The translations under genes were made by a program, and so were the position numbers. A DNA stretch of 6,325 bases, taken from contig JAHFGF010000097.1 in NCBI GenBank assembly GCA_023247595.1, positions 1 through 6,325 of the forward strand, in the 5' to 3' direction. The stretch is from Candidatus Omnitrophota bacterium. GTDB lineage: Bacteria > Omnitrophota > Koll11 > Zapsychrales > Fredricksoniimonadaceae. Positions 1 to 5,900 of the stretch are shown here, piece by piece. Every line of letters starts with the position of its first letter. Position 1 is the first letter of the stretch. The notes under the pieces were generated by a model. That model saw only the letters and a program-made list of their open reading frames with translations. It searched no databases and had not been told where the DNA came from.

Positions 1-858
1 AAAGGCCTTTTTTAAGGCTTGGACAGCATTCTCTGTGCAGGTCACATCTTTGATAAGGATGTATTCGAAAGTGATTTGACGCTTGGTTAATTTGACATAT
101 TCCCTACAAGCAGCAATCAGTTCATCAAATGGGTATTTTTTATTGACCGGCATGAGTACATTACGCGAAGGATTATCATAGCCATGCAAAGAAATGGCTA
201 ACTCTACCTGTATCTTTTCTTGGGCTAAGCGTTGGATACCCGGCACAACTCCCACCGTTGAAATCGTGATATGCCGAGCTCCTATGTTGATTCCCTTATC
301 CGAATTGATGATCCTTATGGCTTTCATCAAGTTCTCATAATTATCAAAATTTTCGCCAGTGCCCATCATGACTATGTTGGATAAAGGTCTTTTGTGCTTT
401 AAAGCTTCTTCTTTGACATGTAAAACCTGGGTCACAATTTCTGCACAAGTAAGATTTCTTGACCAACCTCCAATACCGCTGGCACAAAACTTGCAACCAA
501 ATTTACATCCCGCCTGGCTGGAAATACACGCTGTTGTACGTGTGGCTGTAGGAATCAAAACGCTTTCAATTTTCTCACGATCATAAAGATCAAATAAGAA
601 TTTGGTAGTGGTGTCTTCTGAGACCACCTTTTCAGCTATCGTATTGGGCTTAAGTTCAAAGTCTTCTTTTAAGCGATCCCTTAGTTCTTTGGGCAAATTC
701 TTCATATCATCAAAGCCCCAAGCCCCCTTCTTATAAATACATTCAAAGACCTGGGTGGCACGAAAAGACTTCTCCCCTATGCCTTCAAAATATTGGACTA
801 ATTCTTCGTAGGAGAGGTTTCTAATGTCTTGCTGTTGTTGTAACTTATTCTTAGTCAT
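1..858 (-). CDS. rlmN: RlmN-like 23S rRNA/tRNA adenine-C2 methyltransferase, second tandem copy, 3' end outside window
   Basis: The frame is open from ATG at 858 to the left edge: 286 codons with no stop. RlmN is a radical-SAM enzyme that methylates C2 of A2503 in 23S rRNA and A37 in some tRNAs. The N-terminal RlmN domain spans about residues 11-95. The 4Fe-4S motif CKFGCKFC gives Cys118, 122 and 125. Cys111, seven residues before it, matches the resolving cysteine of E. coli RlmN (Cys118). The radical-SAM barrel continues through SLHG at 223-226, LMPVNKKYP at 235-243 and FEYILIKDV at 264-272. E. coli RlmN has 384 aa, so roughly the last quarter, including the methyl-carrying cysteine, lies outside. 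Odd points: GEN (168-170) replaces the usual GEP, STVG replaces STCG or STSG, and HGYDN stands where HAPND-like sequence is usual. It starts 8 nt after the stop of the truncated copy, without a good Shine-Dalgarno, so translation may be coupled. It is AT-richer than its partner. The family call is firm; activity is uncertain. Confidence 0.9.
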   Translation of the reverse strand, partial: MTKNKLQQQQDIRNLSYEELVQYFEGIGEKSFRATQVFECIYKKGAWGFDDMKNLPKELRDRLKEDFELKPNTIAEKVVSEDTTTKFLFDLYDREKIESVLIPTATRTTACISSQAGCKFGCKFCASGIGGWSRNLTCAEIVTQVLHVKEEALKHKRPLSNIVMMGTGENFDNYENLMKAIRIINSDKGINIGARHITISTVGVVPGIQRLAQEKIQVELAISLHGYDNPSRNVLMPVNKKYPFDELIAACREYVKLTKRQITFEYILIKDVTCTENAVQALKKAF

Positions 859-866
859 AGGATTAA

Positions 867-1430
867 TTAAAAATGAATGGCTTCCAAGAATTCCAAGATT
901 TGTTGTACTTTAGTGTAGTCAAGGGGCTCGCCGGTTCCCATAAAAACAATATTGGAAAGCGGCCGATCGTGTTTTTGGGATTCTTCTTTAACATGGAGCA
1001 CTTGAGTGACAATCTCCGCGCAGGTTAAATTTCTCGACCAGCCGCCCAAACCGCTGGCACAAAACTTACAGCCGAATTTACAGCCCGCTTGGGTTGAAAT
1101 ACAGGCGGTTGTCCGTGTTGCCGTCGGTATTAAAACACTTTCAATTTTCTCCCGGTCGTGCAGATCAAACAGAAATTTCGTAGTTCCTTCCTTGGAAATC
1201 TTCTTTTCAGCAATCGCATGCGGATGCAGAATAAAATCTCCAGCTAAACGCTCACGCAGCGCCTTAGGCAAATTCACCATCGCATCAAAACCCCAGGCGT
1301 TTTTCTGATAGATCCATTCAAAAACCTGCGTCGCACGAAATGGCTGTTCGCCTAATTCCGTGAAATATTTAAGCACTTCATCAAAGGAATAATCTCTAAT
1401 ATCCGGCTTGGAGGTGGGAGCTTTGGTCAT
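867..1430 (-). pseudogene. rlmN: C-terminally truncated RlmN copy (187 aa), probably inactive remnant
   Basis: This reads as a clean RlmN N-terminal half. It has the RlmN N-terminal domain (about 10-94), the putative resolving Cys110, the radical-SAM cysteines Cys117, 121 and 124, and an intact GEP motif at 167-169. It then stops with TAA after 18 more residues, about half the family length. The lost half includes most of the barrel and the methyl-carrying cysteine, so the known methylation mechanism should not work. I chose ATG at 1430 because it aligns with the start of the neighbouring copy. A second ATG lies directly upstream, and the frame is open back to a TTG at 1448. No strong Shine-Dalgarno is visible. 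Over 159 residues from DIR to GTGE it matches the neighbouring copy at 122 positions (hand count). There is no internal stop or frameshift before the end, so a short protein may still be made. The gene follows accA closely in the same operon. Confidence 0.8.
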
Positions 1431-1466
1431 CATTTTTGTCTGGATCAATCGTTTGCTCGGCGGGAA

Positions 1467-2426
1467 TCACTTTTCGTTAAATTCCCCGATTTGACGGTAT
1501 TTTTGATAACGCAAATCCATTAATTTTTCGGGCGGGAGTACCGTTAATTCATCAATGTATTTAATAAGCGATTGGCATAAAAGGTTGGCGACCTGTTCCG
1601 GGGCGCGGTGCGCTCCTCCCGGCGGTTCAGGAATGATTTCATCGACAATGCCGAACTTTAACAAATCTTCGCCCGTCAATTTTAAAGCCTCTGCCGCTTC
1701 AGGAGCCTTTAAAGCGCTTCTCCACAGAATGGAAGCACAGCCTTCAGGGGAAATGACAGAATAATACGCGTTCTGCAAGATAAGAACTCTATCCGCGACA
1801 CCAATACCTAAAGCCCCGCCGCTTCCGCCTTCACCGATGATTGTGGCGATAATTGGAACCTGAATATCCGCCATATCACGCAGATTCTCGGCGATAGCTT
1901 GCGCCTGTCCTCTTTCCTCCGCGCCGACCCCTGGATACGCGCCCGGTGTATCAATAAAAACAACGACGGGCACTTTAAATTTTCCAGCCAGCTTCATTAA
2001 CCGGATTGCCTTGCGGTATCCTTCCGGATGCGCGCAGCCAAAATTCCGCAAGACATTTTCTTTGGTATCGCGGCCCTTCTGATGCCCCATGATCATGACC
2101 TTGCGGCCTTCAATGCTTGCGAAGCCTCCGATCAAAGCGAAGTCATCGGCAAATAACCGGTCACCATGTATTTCAAGAAAATCCGTCGACATCATGCGGA
2201 TATAATCCAGCGTATAAGGACGCTTGGGATGTCGGGCTATCTGAACCCGCTGCCAAGCCGTAAGATTTTTATAAACATCTTCTTTCATCTTTTGCAATTT
2301 CTGCTCAAGCTTGTTGATTTCGGGATCCATGTTGACTTTTTTAGACCCGCTGGCCGCCATCCGTTTGATGTCTTGCAATTTATTTTCCAATTCAACAATT
2401 GGTTTTTCAAAATCAAGAAAACTCAT
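1467..2426 (-). CDS. accA: Acetyl-CoA carboxylase carboxyltransferase subunit alpha
   Basis: AccA pairs with AccD to form the cytoplasmic carboxyltransferase that moves CO2 from carboxybiotin on AccB to acetyl-CoA, giving malonyl-CoA for fatty-acid synthesis. The protein has 319 aa, the same length as E. coli AccA. The N-terminal helical region (about 1-55) is followed by RHPKRPYTLDYI at 65-76 and then the crotonase-like fold. Family signatures are HGDRLFADD (87-95), GHQKGRDTKEN (114-124), DTPGAYPGVGAEERGQ (159-174), GEGGSGGALGIGVADRV (198-214) and SPEGCASILWR (226-236). The start is ATG at 2426, with GAGG seven bases upstream. The gene lies 46 nt after the L,D-transpeptidase stop and just before the truncated rlmN, with no terminator on either side, so it is probably co-transcribed. 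accD is not in the window. Nothing in the sequence looks damaged. Confidence 0.97.
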   Translation of the reverse strand: MSFLDFEKPIVELENKLQDIKRMAASGSKKVNMDPEINKLEQKLQKMKEDVYKNLTAWQRVQIARHPKRPYTLDYIRMMSTDFLEIHGDRLFADDFALIGGFASIEGRKVMIMGHQKGRDTKENVLRNFGCAHPEGYRKAIRLMKLAGKFKVPVVVFIDTPGAYPGVGAEERGQAQAIAENLRDMADIQVPIIATIIGEGGSGGALGIGVADRVLILQNAYYSVISPEGCASILWRSALKAPEAAEALKLTGEDLLKFGIVDEIIPEPPGGAHRAPEQVANLLCQSLIKYIDELTVLPPEKLMDLRYQKYRQIGEFNEK

Positions 2427-2433
2427 AACTAAA

Positions 2434-2437
2434 CCTC
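2434..2437 (-). promoter_or_regulatory. accA ribosome binding site
   Basis: GAGG on the minus strand lies seven bases upstream of the accA ATG at 2426. It supports that start and independent translation within the operon. Confidence 0.6.
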
Positions 2438-2472
2438 ATAGTAAATTTTAAACATCACTCCCAAAAAAATCA

Positions 2473-3288
2473 CTAATCCTGTATCGTAACTTCCGTTCCC
2501 ATCGGGACAAGCGTATACAATTGCTCAACTTCTTCATTACGCATTCTCACGCATCCAGCTGTTACCTGCTGGCCAATTTTATCCGGCTCCGTTGTCCCGT
2601 GAACTCCGTAACCGGCAATATCAAACCCCATCCAGCGGGTTCCCAAAACATTTGACGGACTTTCAGGCGGAACCACGGCACCGCCTTTAAACCAAACGGG
2701 ATCGACAAGCTTTGCAACAATTTTAAAAGTCCCCACCGGCGTGCTGTTGTTAGCTCCCGTCGAAACATTGTAGACTTTAACAACCTCATCGCCGTTTTTT
2801 AATGTCAAAATATTTTGGGATTTATCGACAAAAATGCTAAATTTCCCCTTCCAAATTCTTAAACGCTGTCCGACTCGAATCACATCATTTGTAAGGCCGT
2901 TGCTTTGTTTAATAAGATCTACCGTCGTATTGTATTGCTTAGCCAGTTTCCCCAGCGATTCGCCCGGCGACACTTCATGAATTTCGGTATTCGTTGTCTC
3001 GGCATTGGAGAGAATGATATCTAAATTGATATCTCCTAAATGTTTTTGGATGGCTTCGATTTGTTCATAATCGGAAAAATCATTCACAACTTTTTGGTAA
3101 ACCGCCTTTGCTTCTAGTTTCTGCCCAGCTGATTCCAGACGGACAGCTTCGTCATACAATTTCTTTGCTTCGGATGAATTCGGTGAAGCAGGCCCTGACG
3201 ACTGATCATTGTTCTTTCTGCCTATTAAAACAACAACAGCCAAAACGGCTAAAATAATTCCAGCAACAATCATCCATCGTTTATTCAC
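2473..3288 (-). CDS. Membrane-anchored LysM and YkuD-domain L,D-transpeptidase
   Basis: Probably a periplasmic or cell-surface enzyme that makes L,D (3-3) peptidoglycan cross-links or attaches proteins to the wall. The 271-aa protein has a short basic N-terminus (NKR), then a hydrophobic segment at about 5-23 acting as signal anchor. A helical TPR-like stretch follows at about 38-92 (AKKLYDEAVRLESAG, then AKAVYQKVV). A LysM peptidoglycan-binding domain lies at about 102-146 and a YkuD catalytic domain at about 150-270. The catalytic signature is visible as STPVGTF (182-188), H230 in YGVHGT, and TAGCVRM (243-249) with nucleophile Cys246 and Arg248. The common SHGC is TAGC here; B. subtilis YkuD also lacks that His, so activity is still expected. 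The start is GTG at 3288, preceded by a run of five G six bases upstream. The internal ATG at codon 6 would remove the positive charges before the membrane segment. It lies 21 nt after the DUF212 gene. Confidence 0.93.
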   Translation of the reverse strand: MNKRWMIVAGIILAVLAVVVLIGRKNNDQSSGPASPNSSEAKKLYDEAVRLESAGQKLEAKAVYQKVVNDFSDYEQIEAIQKHLGDINLDIILSNAETTNTEIHEVSPGESLGKLAKQYNTTVDLIKQSNGLTNDVIRVGQRLRIWKGKFSIFVDKSQNILTLKNGDEVVKVYNVSTGANNSTPVGTFKIVAKLVDPVWFKGGAVVPPESPSNVLGTRWMGFDIAGYGVHGTTEPDKIGQQVTAGCVRMRNEEVEQLYTLVPMGTEVTIQD

Positions 3289-3309
3289 GGCAGACCCCCA
3301 AATATTTTA

Positions 3310-3771
3310 TTAATAAAGCATTAATGCCAGTGATAACCCTAAAAATAAACCAACAAAAACCTGAAATGGAGAATGGCCGATCAGTTCAGCCAACCGGTTG
3401 GATTCAATTCTCCCCTTCCAATACATGTCTTCCATAATTTTATTTAAAACACCGGCTTGTAATCCGGCAGCCCTGCGCACACCTTGGGCATCAAACATAG
3501 TAATCAACGCAAAAACAGAGGCGACAGCAAATAATCCCGACCTAAATCCATATTCCAGCCCAACCGTTGTTGCCAAAGCTGTAACACCTGCCGCATGGCT
3601 CGAAGGCATTCCGCCTGTTCCGATGAACCATCTGAAGTTCAAACGCTTTTCATGGATAACGCCCAGAATAACTTTAATGGTCTGAGCAATGGCCCAGACA
3701 CTTAAAGTAATAACCAAAATTTTATTGTGGGAGATATCTTTGAACGCCAATTCTAGGGTTGATGGTTGCAT
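3310..3771 (-). CDS. Divergent PAP2 family (DUF212, YuiD-like) membrane protein
   Basis: A 153-aa integral membrane protein of the DUF212 group, a divergent relative of PAP2 acid phosphatases. Substrates are not established for the family; action on a lipid phosphate is inferred from the PAP2 relationship. Family marks are GGMPSSHA at 53-60 (PAP2-like Ser-His motif), MFDAQGVRRAAGLQA at 92-106, and ELIGHSPFQVFVG at 129-141 near the C-terminus, followed by a last hydrophobic segment. Hydrophobic segments lie at about 18-38, 60-95 and 136-153. The ATG at 3771 gives the usual length. No strong Shine-Dalgarno precedes it; the frame stays open upstream to about 3840 but contains no start codon. It is the first gene of the minus-strand run, about 90 nt downstream of the predicted transcription start. 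Confidence 0.92.
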   Translation of the reverse strand: MQPSTLELAFKDISHNKILVITLSVWAIAQTIKVILGVIHEKRLNFRWFIGTGGMPSSHAAGVTALATTVGLEYGFRSGLFAVASVFALITMFDAQGVRRAAGLQAGVLNKIMEDMYWKGRIESNRLAELIGHSPFQVFVGLFLGLSLALMLY

Positions 3772-3836
3772 AAATTCGTGTCTTACGCGGCGTTTAAGGT
3801 CATAGATTAGAGCTATAACCCCAGAAGAAGGAGCAT

Positions 3837-3865
3837 TTGACTCATGACCGTTATTATGTTAGATT
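3837..3865 (+). promoter_or_regulatory. Predicted promoter for comM
   Basis: TTGACT (3837-3842) is followed after 17 nt by TAGATT (3860-3865), a five-of-six -35 match and a four-of-six -10 match. Transcription would begin near 3872, about 130 nt before the comM ATG. If correct, it rules out the upstream in-frame TTG at 3837 as the translation start. The -35 to -10 interval is interleaved with the minus-strand promoter start region, so the two polymerases could compete. Confidence 0.35.
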
Positions 3866-3867
3866 TC

Positions 3868-3895
3868 ATTATAACTTTAGGTCAATAAATTGCAA
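3868..3895 (-). promoter_or_regulatory. Predicted sigma-70-type promoter for the DUF212-LDT-accA-rlmN operon
   Basis: On the minus strand, TTGCAA (3895-3890) is separated by 16 nt from a perfect TATAAT (3873-3868). Transcription would start near 3861, giving a leader of about 90 nt before the DUF212 ATG. It lies in the only sizeable gap upstream of the five minus-strand genes and overlaps a plus-strand promoter candidate. The prediction rests on sequence match alone. Confidence 0.5.
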
Positions 3896-3916
3896 GGTCT
3901 TTTCCCCACAAAAACC

Positions 3917-3996
3917 TTCCCTCTATCCCCCCTCTAGAGCATTAACAGCCGGTTTTACCGTCGAACAATTCAACTCAATTTCCAATAAAGAGGGAA
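3917..3996 (+). promoter_or_regulatory. comM leader element: pyrimidine tract complementary to the comM ribosome binding site
   Basis: TTCCCTCT at 3917-3924 is the exact reverse complement of AGAGGGAA at 3989-3996, which contains the comM Shine-Dalgarno. CCCTCT at 3930-3935 is a second, 6-bp option. Pairing would close a loop of about 64 nt and hide the ribosome binding site. The complementarity is direct observation; regulation is inference, because any C/T-rich tract tends to match a Shine-Dalgarno. Confidence 0.25.
3989..3995 (+). promoter_or_regulatory. Ribosome binding site that fixes the comM start
   Basis: AGAGGGA lies six bases before ATG at 4002. This site and the family alignment (ComM proteins begin with a short lead into NSFGILGLDAYPI-like sequence) select 4002 over the TTG at 3837. 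Confidence 0.8.
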
Positions 3997-4001
3997 AATC
4001 C

Positions 4002-5537
4002 ATGTTAGCGAAAGTGAATAGTTTTGGAATTCTTGGCCTTGATGCCTATCCTATTACCATTGAAGTAGATGTAAGCCGAGGCTTACCATCGACAACCATC
4101 GTCGGCCTGCCGGATGATTCTATTCGGGAGAGCAAAGAGCGTGTCCGGTCTGCGATCAAAAATAGCGGATTTCAATTTCCCCAAGATCGGATTACCATTA
4201 ACCTTTCGCCGGCTGATATCCGTAAAGAAGGGCCGTCCTACGACTTGGCCATTGCCTTAGGGATCCTTGCGGCCAGCGAACAAATTAACAGCAACGCCAT
4301 GTTGAATTATGCGTTCCTGGGAGAATTATCTCTGGACGGTCGATTACAACCGATTACCGGTTCCCTATCCATTTGCTTAAGCGCCAACTCGAAAAAGATA
4401 AAAGGGATTGTTTTGCCCACAGATAACATATCTGAATGCTATATTTGTGATAGCATTCCCACAATTGAAGCAAAATCACTGAACGATGTGGTTTATTTTA
4501 TCCATAATGATACTGAGCCTTCTTTAGTTAAAACGCCTCTTTTTGAGCTGAATTTCGAAACTGACAACCCTGAATTCGATTTCGCCGATGTTAAAGGACA
4601 GTTTTTAGTGAAAAGAGGATTGGAGATTGCAGCTTCGGGCGGTCACAATTGCCTTTTAATTGGCCCTCCAGGAAGCGGAAAAACTATGCTGGCCCAAAGA
4701 CTGTCAACGATATTGCCCGACATGACTAAAGAAGAAATACTGGAGACAACCAAAATATATTCGGTTATGGGACTTAACACAACGAAACACAAAATCATCA
4801 CCCGCCGCCCGTTTCGCAGCCCACACCATACCAGTTCTTCGATTGCCCTGGTTGGCGGCGGCTCCAACCCAAGACCCGGTGAAGTGACTCTATGCCATAA
4901 TGGGGTTCTTTTTCTGGATGAATTGCCGGAATTCAACCGCGATGTTCTGGAGGCCCTGCGCCAGCCTCTTGAAGAGCATTCGGTCACAATCGCGCGCGCC
5001 AGCAGAACCATGCAATTTCCAGCCCGCTTTATGCTGATTGCCGCCATGAATCCCTGCCCGTGCGGCTGGTTAACCGATCCCAAAAGAAGCTGTCACTGCA
5101 ACGGACAACAAATCCAAAAATATATGAATAAAATCTCCGGCCCGCTTTTGGACCGCATTGACATTCATTTAAATGTGCCGATTCCCAAATCCCACGACAT
5201 CATCCACACAACTCAGGCGGAACTTTCAAAGACCATTAAGGAACGCACAACATCGGCGCGCCACATCCAAAGGCAGCGATTTCACGGAACCAACATTCGC
5301 TCCAACGCTCAAATGGATCATAGAAAAACTAAAAAATTCTGTCCCATCAATGAAGAATGCCAGACACTTCTCAAGAAAGCGATGGACGAACTAGGTTTAT
5401 CGGCGAGGGCACATGACAGGATTTTGAAAGTTGCCAGAACCATCAGCGATCTTGCCAACAGCGAAAATATTTTACCGGAACATTTAGCGGAAGCGATTCA
5501 ATACCGATGTCTAGACAGGCAATGGGCAGGAAATTAA
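4002..5537 (+). CDS. comM: ComM/YifB family AAA+ ATPase (Mg-chelatase-like)
   Basis: A 511-aa protein, close to the roughly 500-aa norm. In Vibrio and Haemophilus, ComM is a hexameric branch-migration helicase that aids integration of DNA taken up by transformation; homologues occur widely in non-competent bacteria. Residues 1-165 form the Lon-protease/S5-like ChlI N-terminal domain, including GLPDDSIRESKERVRSA (35-51) and NLSPADIRKEGPSYDLA (67-83). The AAA+ module follows: Walker A GPPGSGKT at 221-228, RPFRSPHHTSS at 269-279, Walker B VLFLDE at 302-307, and GPLLDRID at 380-387. Four cysteines in NPCPCG...CHC (Cys352, 354, 364, 366) are typical of the family and suggest metal binding. The C-terminal Mg-chelatase domain contains LSARAHDRILKVARTI (466-481). 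The frame extends 55 codons further upstream to a TTG, but that part does not resemble the family and overlaps the predicted promoter. It is transcribed alone, divergent from the DUF212 operon and convergent with the next gene. Confidence 0.96.
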   Translation: MLAKVNSFGILGLDAYPITIEVDVSRGLPSTTIVGLPDDSIRESKERVRSAIKNSGFQFPQDRITINLSPADIRKEGPSYDLAIALGILAASEQINSNAMLNYAFLGELSLDGRLQPITGSLSICLSANSKKIKGIVLPTDNISECYICDSIPTIEAKSLNDVVYFIHNDTEPSLVKTPLFELNFETDNPEFDFADVKGQFLVKRGLEIAASGGHNCLLIGPPGSGKTMLAQRLSTILPDMTKEEILETTKIYSVMGLNTTKHKIITRRPFRSPHHTSSSIALVGGGSNPRPGEVTLCHNGVLFLDELPEFNRDVLEALRQPLEEHSVTIARASRTMQFPARFMLIAAMNPCPCGWLTDPKRSCHCNGQQIQKYMNKISGPLLDRIDIHLNVPIPKSHDIIHTTQAELSKTIKERTTSARHIQRQRFHGTNIRSNAQMDHRKTKKFCPINEECQTLLKKAMDELGLSARAHDRILKVARTISDLANSENILPEHLAEAIQYRCLDRQWAGN

Positions 5538-5556
5538 AAGAGGTTTGACATCCACG

Positions 5557-5865
5557 TCACGATTCATCATGCAAATAAATTTTTATTCCACCCAGCATAG
5601 GGCCGATGAAATTATAAATAAGCGCGATCAAGACTCCTCCAACAAAACCGAGAATAAAATTAACAATGGGCAACACAACAACGGACGCTGAACCAAATAA
5701 AAGACGGTCGGGATCCGCCAGCCCCGTCAGGGATGCCAAGCTCATCAAAAGACCAATGATAAACCCGACAACCGCGTGCAGAACACCGAGCGTCTTAGCC
5801 AAAGAAAGCATCTCGATTTTCTTAACAGAACAAACTTTTAATTTCTCTGATTCATAAACCGTCAT
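5557..5865 (-). CDS. Small membrane protein, two to three hydrophobic segments, function unknown (possibly DUF3566-like)
   Basis: A 102-aa protein with a short polar N-terminus containing KVCSVKKIEMLSLAKTLG at 10-27, then hydrophobic segments at about 24-48 and 58-84, and a C-terminal strand-like tail (GGIKIYL, 92-98). The layout resembles small bacterial membrane proteins in which an I-x-x-x-SLAK-like motif precedes the first helix and a G-x-x-x-ALIYN...GGI motif ends the second. Some of these are assigned to DUF3566, but I am not certain of the family and assign no function. ATG at 5865 has AAAGGG seven bases upstream. It follows the partial gene at the right edge by 35 nt, so they are probably co-transcribed. 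It converges on comM, with only 19 nt between the stops and no convincing terminator hairpin. Confidence 0.75.
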   Translation of the reverse strand: MTVYESEKLKVCSVKKIEMLSLAKTLGVLHAVVGFIIGLLMSLASLTGLADPDRLLFGSASVVVLPIVNFILGFVGGVLIALIYNFIGPMLGGIKIYLHDES

Positions 5866-5872
5866 AAGCGCG

Positions 5873-5878
5873 CCCTTT
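5873..5878 (-). promoter_or_regulatory. Ribosome binding site of the small membrane protein gene
   Basis: AAAGGG on the minus strand lies seven bases before ATG at 5865. It supports this start for a short gene whose family I cannot name. Confidence 0.55.
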
Positions 5879-5900
5879 AACTTATATTTCTAAAACGAAA

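Larger units (their letters stand above)
1..1430 (-). repeat. Diverged tandem duplication of rlmN coding sequence
   Basis: The first 169 codons of the copy starting at 858 align with the first 168 of the copy starting at 1430, in the same orientation. Hand alignment from DIR to GTGE gives 122 identical residues of 159. The nucleotide sequences differ heavily at third positions; a long identical run found by eye is only 18 nt (475-492 and 1050-1067). The copies are thus old paralogues, or one was acquired from a relative, rather than a fresh duplication. Confidence 0.85.

Noticed and set aside
1..858. Assignment of the longer copy as the resistance methyltransferase Cfr because its GEP motif is altered
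   Set aside because: The rest of the protein, including the IESVLIP segment before the conserved cysteine and the N-terminal domain, is RlmN-like and about 77% identical to the neighbouring RlmN copy over the N-terminal half.
1006..1308. Plus-strand open frame similar in sequence to the plus-strand frame at 359-586
   Set aside because: Both are antisense to the same part of the two rlmN copies. Their similarity is a by-product of the duplication.
2562..2789. 75-codon minus-strand frame within the L,D-transpeptidase gene
   Set aside because: It is a shifted frame over the YkuD domain, whose own frame carries all catalytic motifs.
3844..3888. 14-codon leader peptide (ATG 3844 to TAA) with AAGGAG ten bases upstream
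   Set aside because: The predicted comM transcript begins after its start codon, and its composition shows no attenuation-like codon run. Chance is a sufficient explanation.
3932..3939. CTCTAGAG palindrome as an operator
   Set aside because: An 8-bp palindrome is expected often by chance, and no second copy or regulator gene is present.
3837..4001. 55-codon N-terminal extension of comM starting at TTG 3837, preceded by AAGGAG
   Set aside because: It does not resemble ComM N-termini, it overlaps the predicted -35 and -10 elements, and ATG 4002 has its own well-spaced AGAGGGA and matches the family start.
4643..5083. 146-codon minus-strand open frame inside comM
   Set aside because: It is antisense to the conserved AAA+ core of comM, with Arg/Ser-rich composition and no family resemblance.
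5546..5559. TGAC-N6-GTCA inverted repeat between comM and the convergent membrane gene, considered as a terminator
   Set aside because: A 4-bp stem without a following T run is too weak, and it overlaps the stop codon of the minus-strand gene.
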